Assembly (NCBI RefSeq): GCF_001042595.1
Contig: NZ_AP012326.1
Span: forward strand, 248,001 to 312,000
Reading direction: 5' to 3'
Length of the DNA stretch: 64,000 nucleotides
From: Bifidobacterium dentium JCM 1195 = DSM 20436
GTDB taxonomy: Bacteria > Actinomycetota > Actinomycetes > Actinomycetales > Bifidobacteriaceae
How positions within the stretch are numbered: the stretch's first letter is position 1; each line of letters begins with the position of its first letter. The notes beneath the pieces are model-generated. The model was given only the letters and a program-made list of their open reading frames with translations, was not told the DNA's origin and made no database searches. This document shows positions 19,867-29,100 of the stretch, piece after piece. Position numbers and translations under genes: made by a program.

Positions 19867-20616
19867 ATGAAATGGTTGGCATGGTGTGCCGCAGTGATGG
19901 CTACGCTCGCCGTGTGGCTGTGGCTGCGCCGCCATGAGCCATTCGGGCAATCCCGACTGTCGGACCTGCACGGGTGCGTCGATGGCGGTGCAGGACCGAA
20001 GGATCAGACGCCGGCAGGGCAGAGGCCGCAAGCCGATGGGCGGGAGGGCAGCGTTGTCGGCGAGCCGACCGGAAACGCAGTGGCGAGCGCGCCATTGCCC
20101 CATATGGCAAGCGTGGCATGTGTGGCGGCCCTGCAGGCTTCCGTACGTAGCGGCGCCACGTTGGTGCAGGCTTTCGAAGAACTGGGAGGCTACGCGTTTG
20201 CCACTCCTGAACTCACTCGCTCGCGCATCGAGATGGTGTTGCGATGCCGTTGCCCGCCCGAAGAACAAGGTGGACAGATGCGCCGATTGAGTGCGGAACT
20301 TTATGCGGCCTGCCAGCTCAGCATGGCGTTGGGCTGCGAAACGTCACGTTGCCTGGCTGCAGTTTTGGCCTCCCTGAAAAGGCAACGACTTCTGGAAGAC
20401 CTGCACAGGAACGCCTTTGCCATGCCTCAGGCCACGGTCAAACTGCTGATGGCATTGCCGTTGCTTACGGTATTGCTGGGCGAAGGCATGGGCGCCCGCC
20501 CTTTGGCCTTCCTATGCGGTGATGCCAGGGGGCTGCTGTGCTTGGGATTTGCCTTGGGATGCTATGCGATCGGCCTGCTGTGGATTCGGGTATTGCTACG
20601 GGAGAATCATCCGTGA
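19867..20616 (+). CDS. tadB: Tad pilus inner-membrane platform protein TadB
   Basis: Product of 249 aa. AAGGAG at 19855-19860 sits 6 nt before the ATG at 19867. An N-terminal membrane segment (WLAWCAAVMATLAVWLWL) is followed by a variable linker. The GspF-like region then begins about residue 80 (ASVACVAALQASVRSGATLVQAFEELG), and two C-terminal membrane segments follow. It forms part of the platform that TadA drives. It pairs with TadC, which carries the second half of the platform. Confidence 0.85.
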   Translation: MKWLAWCAAVMATLAVWLWLRRHEPFGQSRLSDLHGCVDGGAGPKDQTPAGQRPQADGREGSVVGEPTGNAVASAPLPHMASVACVAALQASVRSGATLVQAFEELGGYAFATPELTRSRIEMVLRCRCPPEEQGGQMRRLSAELYAACQLSMALGCETSRCLAAVLASLKRQRLLEDLHRNAFAMPQATVKLLMALPLLTVLLGEGMGARPLAFLCGDARGLLCLGFALGCYAIGLLWIRVLLRENHP

Positions 20617-20662
20617 CGGATCGGGAATGGTGGGCGAACCGAAGCGGAGGAAGGGAGCGACC

Positions 20663-21178
20663 ATGCTGGAATCGTGGGCGATTGCCTCCGCATGCTGTAC
20701 ATCCGGGGCCGTCTGGTTGTGGTACTGGAGCCCTACACGGGTGTTGCCGGGTGAAGAGGCCGCTCATGAACTGCCGATGCCGCTGGTGCTTGAAATGCTG
20801 GCCGTCGCCATTCGACGGGGTGCCTCGATACCGCATGCGTTGATTGTCGTGGGGCGGATTGTCGGCGGGGATTTTGGCGAAGGACTCTCGTCCGTCGGAG
20901 GTGCGCTGAACCAAGGCGTCGACTGGGATCAGGCGTGGCCGTCAGGCGATGACATCGCATTGGTGCGTGACGTCTTCGCCGCTTCATGGTCAAGCGGGGC
21001 CTCGCCGCTGAACCGATTGGATGCCGCTATCGAACAGTTGGATTGGGATGAGCGCTCGCAGATCGAGCGGGATGCCGCGAAACTGTCGATTCGACTGCTC
21101 TTGCCGACGGGATTGTGTTTTCTGCCGGCGTTCATTGCGATCGGTGTCATTCCGGCGATCGCCTCCTTTCTTGGATGA
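20663..21178 (+). CDS. tadC: Tad pilus inner-membrane platform protein TadC
   Basis: Product of 171 aa. AAGGGAG at 20651-20657 places the start at the ATG at 20663 rather than the upstream one at 20627. The GspF core reads MPLVLEMLAVAIRRGASIPHALIVVG, followed by ERDAAKLSIRLLLPTGLCFLPAFIAIGVIPAIASFLG, typical of the C-terminal helices of TadC. It is short for the family. It begins 46 bp after tadB and ends 12 bp before the second DnaA-box element, so a new transcript may begin with flp. Confidence 0.85.
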   Translation: MLESWAIASACCTSGAVWLWYWSPTRVLPGEEAAHELPMPLVLEMLAVAIRRGASIPHALIVVGRIVGGDFGEGLSSVGGALNQGVDWDQAWPSGDDIALVRDVFAASWSSGASPLNRLDAAIEQLDWDERSQIERDAAKLSIRLLLPTGLCFLPAFIAIGVIPAIASFLG

Positions 21179-21179
21179 C

Positions 21180-21219
21180 TGTGGATAGTGGTGGATGACA
21201 CGCCGAGGGTGTGGATAAC
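21180..21219. promoter_or_regulatory. Second copy of the conserved element with DnaA boxes, upstream of flp
   Basis: The 30-bp element is at 21190-21219, with a consensus TGTGGATAA at 21210-21218. An extra near-box TGTGGATAG lies at 21180-21188, and GGTGGATGA sits between. The start of flp is 111 bp downstream. Two copies before two sets of genes for one machine suggest a shared regulator, possibly DnaA. Confidence 0.6.
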
Positions 21220-21329
21220 TGCCCATCCTCCGACCACAACCCTCGCGTTTGCGGCATAGGCATCCCGGATTCCGCGACACTGAAGCCACCCGGTCATCCG
21301 GTCGGGCCGAATCAAACGAAAGGAACGCG

Positions 21330-21617
21330 ATGAACGCCGAAATGTCAATCAATGTCGATGGCCGTCCCGACGTATTGGGGCGGGTGGGTCGCAGAATGTT
21401 CGCACTGCGAGAGCAGGCCGACCGCATGGTCTGCCTGCTCGATGCTCGTATACGGACGCTGACGTCCGAGCCCGAAGAGGGGGCGGCAACCGCCGAATAT
21501 GCAGTGGTGTTGGTGGCCGCGACCGGTTTCGCCGCGGTGCTGGTCGGCATCATGAAATCCGATGCCGTCAAGACGATGCTGACCAACATCATCAAGAAAG
21601 CGCTCAGTGTGGGGTGA
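21330..21617 (+). CDS. flp: Flp-type pilin (type IVb prepilin)
   Basis: Product of 95 aa. AAAGGAA precedes the ATG at 21330. After a charged leader of about 49 residues comes EEGAATAEYAVVLVAATGF. Cleavage after that Gly would give Ala+1, Glu+5 and Tyr+6, the exact Flp signature, followed by one hydrophobic helix and a short polar end (IIKKALSVG). It is the main pilus subunit. The leader is longer than in proteobacterial Flp; the protein matches what databases call DUF4244 in actinobacteria. The prepilin peptidase (TadV) is not in this window. Confidence 0.82.
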   Translation: MNAEMSINVDGRPDVLGRVGRRMFALREQADRMVCLLDARIRTLTSEPEEGAATAEYAVVLVAATGFAAVLVGIMKSDAVKTMLTNIIKKALSVG

Positions 21618-21623
21618 CGGCCC

Positions 21624-21983
21624 ATGCTGACCTCATGGTGGAAACGCCATGCGGATGAGGGATCCGCCACCGCGGAATTCGCGGTGGTGCTTCCCTCCGT
21701 TGCCGCAGTGGCGATGTTGATGCTATGCCTTGGACGGGCCGTGGTGGTGTCCATGGATTGCCAGGATGCGGTCGCCGTCGCGGCGCATGCGATGACGATT
21801 GCCGGTCGTGATGGTGAATCCCGTGCACGGAGCGCCGCCTTGGCGGCTGCCGGTAATGATGCGCGGGTGTCGTTTTCTCGAAATGCCGACAGCGTCACGA
21901 TCACCGTGCAATGCCCGGTGATTCCGGATCCGGTCGGTGTCCTGCCAACGCGCGTGACCGCCAAAGCAACCCGATATCTCTAG
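21624..21983 (+). CDS. tadE: TadE-like pseudopilin
   Basis: Product of 119 aa, starting 6 bp after the flp stop with GGGGTGA upstream. The sequence DEGSATAEFAVVLPSVAAVAMLMLCL gives a Gly cleavage site with Glu+5 and Phe+6, then a single membrane helix. The C-terminal part is a small extracytoplasmic domain with one Cys (TVQCPV). TadE proteins are minor pilins needed for Flp fibre assembly. Confidence 0.85.
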   Translation: MLTSWWKRHADEGSATAEFAVVLPSVAAVAMLMLCLGRAVVVSMDCQDAVAVAAHAMTIAGRDGESRARSAALAAAGNDARVSFSRNADSVTITVQCPVIPDPVGVLPTRVTAKATRYL

Positions 21984-22027
21984 GATTTGCGCGGCGGGAT
22001 TGCCGCGTACGCAAGGAGACGGAGATC

Positions 22028-22432
22028 GTGAAACAGTTTGTGAAACAATGGTGGACGACCAGATGCGGGCGATTCATGCGGCTATTCGCAAAGGCTGATG
22101 AAGGTTCCGGCACCGTATCCGGAATCGCCCTGATTGCGGCAACGGCGGTGATGCTGGGTGTCGTCGCGGCCGCCGGCAATCTGCTGATTTGCCTGCATCG
22201 GGCGCAACATGTTGCCGATCTGGCCGCAGTGGCTTCGGCGACGGCGCTGCATGAAGGGTCGGCAGTGCCGTGTGAGGTGGCTTCGCGAACGACGCGCGGT
22301 AATGGCGCCGAGCTGCAATCCTGCGAAATCATCGGAGAAGATGCACGAATCACAGTCGCAGTGGGTACGAACGTGCCGTTTGCGTCTCAGGTGATCAAAT
22401 CCTCCCGTGCGGGGCCGGTCGCATGCGAGTAG
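22028..22432 (+). CDS. tadF: TadF-like pseudopilin (helicase/secretion-neighbourhood TadE-like type)
   Basis: Product of 134 aa from a GTG at 22028, with AAGGAG at 22013-22018. The segment DEGSGTVSGIALIAATAVMLGVVAAAG resembles the TadE/TadF processing region, but Ser replaces the usual Glu at +5. Later the sequence has AQHVADLAAVASATAL, a conserved pattern in actinobacterial Rv3654c-like proteins, and Cys residues in the surface part. It would be a minor pilin or a membrane assembly factor. It is the last gene of the Tad block. Confidence 0.78.
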   Translation: MKQFVKQWWTTRCGRFMRLFAKADEGSGTVSGIALIAATAVMLGVVAAAGNLLICLHRAQHVADLAAVASATALHEGSAVPCEVASRTTRGNGAELQSCEIIGEDARITVAVGTNVPFASQVIKSSRAGPVACE

Positions 22433-22542
22433 GAGTGCGTTTGGCCCGCATGCCCGTGGCGGTGATGCAGTAGGCCATGCCGATTGCGCCAAATCGATAT
22501 CGCTGATAGCGTGTGGCGGTCAAAGGCGGTTATCGTAACGGT

Positions 22543-23766
22543 ATGAACGAATCGTCACATTCGAATATGACCGTTGCCGTGGTGGGGAACCCGACATCGA
22601 ACAAAGGCCGTGGAGCAAAAACCGGTGAACAGGTGATCGGCCTGCTGCAATCCGCCGGGGACAGGCACGGTTTCGAAGTCATCGATGTGACGGGCACGAG
22701 TTTCGAGGACTCCTTGGTTAAGGCGAAAAGTCGTCGGGACGAATACGACTATCTGGTGGTGGTCGGCGGCGACGGCATGATCGCACTGGGTACGAATGCG
22801 GTCGGTTGCAGCGGCAAGCCACTGGGCATCGTAGCTACCGGTTCCGGCAATGACTTCGCGCGTGGACTCGAGCTGCCGGTCAATCGTGTGGAAACCGCCG
22901 TCGACGGCATCGTCGGCGCCATGATGCGAGGTTCGCATATCGACGTGGACATGGGTCTGGTCACATCGTTGCCAGGTGGCTATGCGGTCGATTCCAGCAC
23001 CGGTGACGAACTGCCGAGAGTGCAGGAAGCAGCCGTCACCGCACATACCGTACGAGGCCTTCTGGCCGTTGATCCGCTGCAATCGAACATGGGACTGGAT
23101 TTCACCGACGAATACCTAGGCGAGCCGAACAGCCTCGATATCAACCGTTACTATGCGGGCATGCTGTCGTGCGGTCTGGACGCCAGCATCAACGATCGTG
23201 CCAACCATTCGCATCTGCCGAACGGTACCCTACGGTATTTTGCGGCCGTGTTGGTGGAACTGACCCACATGAAACGGTATGGCTACCACATCAAGGCAAC
23301 GCTTGCCGACGGTTCGGTGGACGAGCGTGACATCATCTCTCCGCTGCTTACGGTCGCCAATTCGCGACATATCGGCGGAGGCATCGAAGTTTCGCCGTAT
23401 TCGCGATTCTCGGACGGCTTGCTTGATCTGATATGGATGGATCATGTGCCGAACTTCGTCGAATGCGCGGAGGCCATCTCGCACGCCTACAATGGCAGGC
23501 TTCTCGCCAGCAAGGTATTTGGGTGGCAGCGCATTCGCGAAATCGAGATCAGTCGTGCCGATGACGGTGACGAGCCGCCGGTGTTCATGGCCGATGGTGA
23601 ATACATCGGCCATCTGCCGGTCAAGGTCACCGCGCAAAGCCGGGCATTGCGTGTGCTCGTGCCGCCGGCGGTCGCCGAGGCGCAGGCTCGTGACGGCGAA
23701 GAGCAGACGCTCGAAGCCATTGCGCGTGACCATCGTGACCCCCTCACCGGAAATTTTCTCGATTAG
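22543..23766 (+). CDS. Diacylglycerol/lipid kinase family protein
   Basis: Product of 407 aa from the ATG at 22543; the frame extends to a GTG at 22513, and neither start has a good ribosome site. The DAGK catalytic signature is clear: VAVVGNPTSNKGRG at the N-terminus, VVVGGDGMIALGTNAV, and GIVATGSGNDFARGLELP, which binds ATP. The C-terminal beta domain has GGGIEVSPYSRFSDGLLDLIW and MADGEYIG. Relatives phosphorylate diacylglycerol or other lipids in phospholipid recycling. An insertion of about 80 residues between the two lobes (residues 140-215) is longer than in DgkB. It appears to be a single-gene unit. Confidence 0.88.
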   Translation: MNESSHSNMTVAVVGNPTSNKGRGAKTGEQVIGLLQSAGDRHGFEVIDVTGTSFEDSLVKAKSRRDEYDYLVVVGGDGMIALGTNAVGCSGKPLGIVATGSGNDFARGLELPVNRVETAVDGIVGAMMRGSHIDVDMGLVTSLPGGYAVDSSTGDELPRVQEAAVTAHTVRGLLAVDPLQSNMGLDFTDEYLGEPNSLDINRYYAGMLSCGLDASINDRANHSHLPNGTLRYFAAVLVELTHMKRYGYHIKATLADGSVDERDIISPLLTVANSRHIGGGIEVSPYSRFSDGLLDLIWMDHVPNFVECAEAISHAYNGRLLASKVFGWQRIREIEISRADDGDEPPVFMADGEYIGHLPVKVTAQSRALRVLVPPAVAEAQARDGEEQTLEAIARDHRDPLTGNFLD

Positions 23767-23880
23767 GAAGGCTTGATGGGTATGCCGATAGCGCCTGCCG
23801 CCCGCGGAACCGGAATATGGAGACACGGTATCCTGTGAACAGGGAGAGGTTCCGGACGGTACGAACGAAGAGGTGTGTGG

Positions 23881-24597
23881 ATGTTCACGGTGGCGGTCGT
23901 CGAGGATGAGGCCGATGCTGCGCGCAGGCTTGAGGCGTGTCTTGCGCGTTATTCGCGGGATCATCCGGGTGTGCGGTTCGATGTGACGGTGTTTTCGGAG
24001 CCGACGCGTCTGCTTGAGGGGTACCGGCCGGTGTGGGATGTCGTGTTCATGGACATCGAGATGCCGAACATGGATGGCATGGCCGCCGCGCGCAGGCTTC
24101 GGGCCCTTGACGGGCAGGTCGCCTTGGTGTTCGTGACGAACATGGCGCAGTTCGCGGCCAAGGGGTATGAGGTGGATGCGTTGGATTACGTCATCAAGCC
24201 GTTTTCCTACAACGACTTCGAACGCAAGCTCCGCCGTGCCGTGGCCATTCGCGGTGAGGAATCGGCGTCCGTCATGATCATGCAACGAGCCGGAACGCAA
24301 CGTGTGCTCCTACGCGACATCGAGTATATCGAAGTCAAGAATCATAATCTGCTCTACCATACCGAGCGCGGCATTCTGACCGGTACCGGCACCTTGCAGG
24401 ATGTGGAAGACAAGCTCGGCGACCGTGGATTCCTGCGCTGCAGCAAGGCGTTCGTGGTCAACGGTCGTCATGTCGTCGCCGTCAAAGGCAACGAGCTGAC
24501 TCTTTCCGGCGGTGAAAACGTGACCATCGGCAGGACATACAGAAAGGCCTTCATGGTGGCGCTCGCCGCAAGCATGGGCGATGGCAATGTGATGTAG
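23881..24597 (+). CDS. LytTR-family response regulator
   Basis: Product of 238 aa. GAAGAGG at 23867-23873 is 7 nt from the ATG at 23881. The receiver domain spans 1-120: acidic pair ED at 8-9, phospho-acceptor Asp58 in FMDIEMPNMDG, T/S position in FVTN, and Lys in VIKPF. The LytTR DNA-binding domain spans about 132-235 (IEYIEVKNHNLLYHT ... FLRCSKAFVVNGRHV). Such regulators bind paired 9-bp direct repeats spaced about 21 bp apart. Its kinase follows 43 bp on. The nearby glycosidase operon is the obvious target. Confidence 0.93.
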   Translation: MFTVAVVEDEADAARRLEACLARYSRDHPGVRFDVTVFSEPTRLLEGYRPVWDVVFMDIEMPNMDGMAAARRLRALDGQVALVFVTNMAQFAAKGYEVDALDYVIKPFSYNDFERKLRRAVAIRGEESASVMIMQRAGTQRVLLRDIEYIEVKNHNLLYHTERGILTGTGTLQDVEDKLGDRGFLRCSKAFVVNGRHVVAVKGNELTLSGGENVTIGRTYRKAFMVALAASMGDGNVM

Positions 24598-24640
24598 CGG
24601 CATATTGCAGTGTGACGCGGGTCAACGGAATGGATGAACG

Positions 24641-25939
24641 ATGGTGCAGGCGATCGACGTGATACTGGCTTTCTTCACCGACAATGGCATGGTCGTGGAG
24701 CTGATGGTCTCCACGCTGCTGTTCACCTGGTGGTTGGAACGCCGTGACATGTTCTGGTGGCGTGCACTGACCGGTGCCGCCGTGATGCTTGTCGAATCGA
24801 TGCTGTGGCATGGCTATGTGCCGGAGAACCTGTGGACCGTCACCGTGCAGAACATCATCGTGTTCGCATTATTGATCGCGTGGATCGGCGAATGCTGGAA
24901 GGTCAACATCCGTCAGGCGTTGTTCTACTTCGTCATGTCCGGCGCCATGCAGCATCTCGTCTACCGCGGTGCACGTCTGCTGTCGGTGGGCCTGCACCGT
25001 TGCTGGCCGGATGGTGCATGGATCGACACCTATGCGTATTCGTTCGTGCAGATCCCGCTCTACTGCCTTGCCTATGCCGTATTCGCCCGACCGATGGCGA
25101 AAAAGGACATTTCGATGGTGGGCGGTCGATCGGTGTTCGCCATGATGGTCGGCATGATGCTGTGCGTCAGCGTATTCACCAACATGTTCAACTTCCTCGC
25201 CTTGCCGGCATCCGGCGCGGCGGCATTCACCGTGTTCAGCCTGTTCGATTTCGTCACCTGCGTGTTCATGCTCGAACTCGCCATCGAACTCGTCTCCAAA
25301 CAGCGCGCCCATGCGGAAGGGGAGGTGCTACGTCATCTGCTGCGACAGCAGAAGCAGCAGATGGAAAGCACGAAGGAGACCATCGATCTGATCAATGTGA
25401 AAACGCATGATCTGAAAAAACAGATCGTGCAACTTGGCCCCGCCATCTCGCAGGAGCAGGCGGGCGAGCTGCAGCAACTTGTTGAAATCTACGATTCTTC
25501 CGTGCGTACCGGCAATGAGACGCTGGATGTGCTGTTGGCGAGCAAATCATTGCTTTGCGAACAGCGCGGCATATCGTTTGACCGCATGATCGACGGCGGT
25601 CTGCTCGACTTTATGAAACCTTCCGACATCTACTCGCTGGTCGGCAACGCGCTCGACAATGCGATGGAGGCGGTATCGGCATTGCCGGACGATGCGGAGA
25701 AATACATTGCCGTGCGGATATGCGAGAGCAAGGGGATGGCGATGATTCGCGTCGAGAATCCATTTGCCGGGGAACTTGCGTTTTCCGACGGATTGCCGGT
25801 CACCACCAAAGGCGATACGCAATATCACGGTTTCGGCACGCGGTCGATTCGTATGATCGCCCGGCAATATCACGGGTACATGTCGATTTCCGCGCGCGAC
25901 GGCATCTTCAGATTGACGGTGATCCTGCCACTTCAGTAA
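24641..25939 (+). CDS. Sensor histidine kinase of the AgrC/GHKL class
   Basis: Product of 432 aa. The N-terminal 220 residues hold about six membrane segments, and no extracellular sensor domain is visible between them. A coiled segment (LLRQQKQQMESTKETIDLI) leads to the His box KTHDLKKQI, with phospho-acceptor His256. The ATPase part has an N box (VGNALDNAMEAV) and a G box (GTRSIRMIARQYHG). This architecture matches kinases that sense peptides or membrane signals. It lies 43 bp after its regulator and 163 bp before the GH3 gene. Confidence 0.92.
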   Translation: MVQAIDVILAFFTDNGMVVELMVSTLLFTWWLERRDMFWWRALTGAAVMLVESMLWHGYVPENLWTVTVQNIIVFALLIAWIGECWKVNIRQALFYFVMSGAMQHLVYRGARLLSVGLHRCWPDGAWIDTYAYSFVQIPLYCLAYAVFARPMAKKDISMVGGRSVFAMMVGMMLCVSVFTNMFNFLALPASGAAAFTVFSLFDFVTCVFMLELAIELVSKQRAHAEGEVLRHLLRQQKQQMESTKETIDLINVKTHDLKKQIVQLGPAISQEQAGELQQLVEIYDSSVRTGNETLDVLLASKSLLCEQRGISFDRMIDGGLLDFMKPSDIYSLVGNALDNAMEAVSALPDDAEKYIAVRICESKGMAMIRVENPFAGELAFSDGLPVTTKGDTQYHGFGTRSIRMIARQYHGYMSISARDGIFRLTVILPLQ

Positions 25940-25970
25940 CGCCGTCTGCAGGCCATGCGCGGACTGCGGT

Positions 25971-26000
25971 GTCGTTCGGCGCGTTTCGCCGACCGTTCAC
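25971..26000. promoter_or_regulatory. Candidate LytTR direct-repeat site before the permuted GH3 gene
   Basis: CGTTC occurs at 25973-25977 and 25994-25998, a 21-bp period as in AgrA/LytR sites. Scored against the 9-bp consensus [TA][AC][CA]GTTN[AG][TG], the first copy (25971-25979) matches 7 of 9 and the second (25992-26000) 8 of 9. It lies about 100 bp before the GH3 start. Confidence 0.3.
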
Positions 26001-26102
26001 GAAGCGACGCTTATGCGCCGCCGAATGTTCAAGCACACTGGAGGCACGGGATTTTCACCGTCGAAGATTCCTGCAGAGATGCTGAAACTCAAGGAGTAAG
26101 AG

Positions 26103-29100
26103 ATGCATGAGCGTACAGGCCTGTGGCGCGGTATCACCGCTGTGGGCGCATTGCTTCTCGCCGTCGCCATCATGGCGGGAACGATCATGGAGACGTACCG
26201 TACGTCCCTTGACGCGTTCGTCGGTACCAGAAGCCAGAGAACCGTAACGGACCAGTCCGCCGACAACGGCGATAGCTGGACGTACAAATCCGAATACAAA
26301 ACCGCCAAGGAAGCGTACGAGGGCTTTAAGAAGACGGCCATGGACGAGGCGCAGGAGACCTACGTGCTGCTGAAAAACAGCGATAACGCCCTGCCGCTTT
26401 CCAAGAGCGCGAAAATCACCATGTTCGGCGTGCGCAGCTATGCCCCGGTATATGGCAGCTCCGGCGGTTCCGTGACCGACGGCAATTCCACCGTCGAAAT
26501 CACCAAGGCGTTCGAGGAGGAAGGCTTCCAGATCAATCCCTCCATGCTCAAGGCCTATCAGAATTATTTCAAAGACAAGAAATGGACCACCCCGCAGTTC
26601 GGCGGCGGCATCCTTCCCGAATATGAGGACATCACCAAGTACAACGACCCGTGCGAGCTGAGCCTCGACGAACTGGCCAAGCTCAATCCCGAATACAAGT
26701 CGCAATACGGCGAATATCAGGATGCCGCAATCGTGGTCGTCGGCCGCCCCGCTGGCGAGAACGGCGACGGCTACTATCCGGGCCAGGACGGTCTGGCCGA
26801 CGGCGTGAATACCGTGACCGGCAACATCCTTTCCCTGAGTGATGAGGAAATGGCATTGGTCAACGAGGCCAAGGCCAATTTCAGCAAGGTGATCGTACTC
26901 GTCAACTCCACCAATCCGATGGAGATCGCCAACCTGCAGGACGATCCGGACATCGATGCCATTATGTGGATAGGCTATCCGGGCGCATACGGTTTCTATG
27001 GTGTGGCCGACGTGCTCAACGGCACGGTTTCCCCTTCAGCCCACCTGGGTGACGTGATGGCCAAGAACAGTGCCGTCGCGCCGGCCATGAGCAACTATGG
27101 CAACGTGGCCTGGAAGAACGCCTCCGACTTTTCCGAAGATGCGGCCGTCAACTCCTATCTGATGGAGGCCGAAGGCATCTACACCGGTTACCGCTACTAC
27201 GAAACCCGTTACGCCGACATCGTCATGGGCAATGGCGGTGATACGGCTTCGGCCGGAACCTATGCCGCTTCCGACGGCACGGTCGCGACTGCGGATGGCA
27301 CATGGGATTACGCCAACGAAGTGGTGTATCCGTTCGGCTACGGCCTGAGCTACACGACGTTCGAACAGAAGCTTGACGGTGTCGAGATCAAGGGCGACAA
27401 GAAAACCGCCGTCGCCACGGTCACCGTGAAGAACACCGGTTCCGTGGAAGGCAAGTCTGTGATCCAGCTGTACGCTTCCGTGCCATACACCGATTACGAC
27501 AAGAAGAACGGCGTGGGGAAGTCCGCGATCCAACTCATGGATTTCGAGAAGACCAACGCCCTCAAGCCGGGTGACTCGCAGACCATCACCATGACGGTGG
27601 ACTTGTCAAACCTTGCCAGCTATGACTCAAACAAGGCCAAGACCTACATCGTCGATCCGGGTGACTACTACTTCTCCATCGGCGACGACGTGCATGACGC
27701 CCTGAACAACGTGCTTGCCGCGCAAGGATACTCCGAATCCGACGGCATGACCGCCGCCGGAGACAAGACCAAGACCTATACGTGGTCGTGGGACGGCGGC
27801 GTCGATGCCGATACCTTCGCCACCTCCAGCACCGGAACCAAGATCACCAACCAGCTCTCCGACGGCAAGTACGCCACCGATTACAACGCCTTTGACAAGG
27901 GCGCGGTCACGTATCTGACCCGTTCCGACTGGAACGGCACCTTTCCGAAGACCTACTCCGGCATCAGCGCCAATGAGGAAGTCTCCAAACTGCTGAACAA
28001 CGATTTCATCGACCTGAAGTCGGACGGCGACGTCTCCGACATCACGATCGGCGACACCTCAAGCAGCCTGACCCTCAACGATATGAAGGGCGCTTCCTAC
28101 GATGACGAGCGTTGGGACGAGCTGACCAGCAAGGTTTCCGTCAAGGAGTTCATGCATTTCGCGGAGACCGCGTTCCACGCCATCGGCGCAATCGATTCCG
28201 TTGGCCTGCAGGAAATGACCACGGATGACGGTCCAGGCGGATCCGACTCCCATTATCTCAATGAGGGTCAATATCAGGGGAAGGCCTATGCGGATGCCGA
28301 CGATTACGCCGACAAGAGCTCCCGAGTGGCTCCTTCTCCCACCAACCTGGCCTACAGCTGGAACAAGGAGCTCGCCTACCGCAACGGCGAAGTGATTCTG
28401 GGCGAAAGCAGCCTGGTATTCCGTCTGCCGATCATGATCGCACCGGCCATGAATCTGCATCGTCACGCCTATAACTCCCGTGGCGTCGAATACTATTCGG
28501 AAGATCCGATCCTATCCGGATACATCGGCTCCGCCGTGGTGCAGGGCGCGCAGTCCAAGGGCGTGCTGGTGAACGTGAAGCATCTCGCATTCAACGATCA
28601 GGAGATCAACAGGTCCGGCATAGCCACGTTCATGAGCGAGCAAAAAGCCCGCGAAATGGAACTACGCAACTTCCAGCAGGCCTTCGAAGCCAACGGCAAG
28701 CCGGCTTCCTTCGAATCCGACGATGCCAAGAAAAACACCTACACCCAAGGTGCGCTCGGCGTGATGACCTCCTACAACCGCATCGGTGCGGTCGCCTCCA
28801 GCGCCAACGCCGCGGTCATGGTCAACATCCTGCGCGACGAGTGGGGCTTCACCGGCTACAACGTCACCGACTTCACCTCGGTCTCGCCCCATGCGGCGCC
28901 GAAGGAATCCGTGCTCGCAGGCACATCAGCCTTCTGCGGCTTCGGCAATCAGGGTGTGAAGTATTGGGATGCCGCCACGCTGAGCAAGGACCGTGACATG
29001 CTCCTGGCCATCAAGCAGAACATGCACTATTCGCTCTGGGCCATCGCCAACTCCAACGCGATGAACGGCGTGAACTCCAGCACACACACCGAAAACGTCA

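Noticed and set aside
21180-21330. A second replication origin, because of the DnaA boxes
   Set aside because: There is no AT-rich unwinding region and no dnaA or dnaN nearby; two or three boxes before pilus genes fit regulation better.
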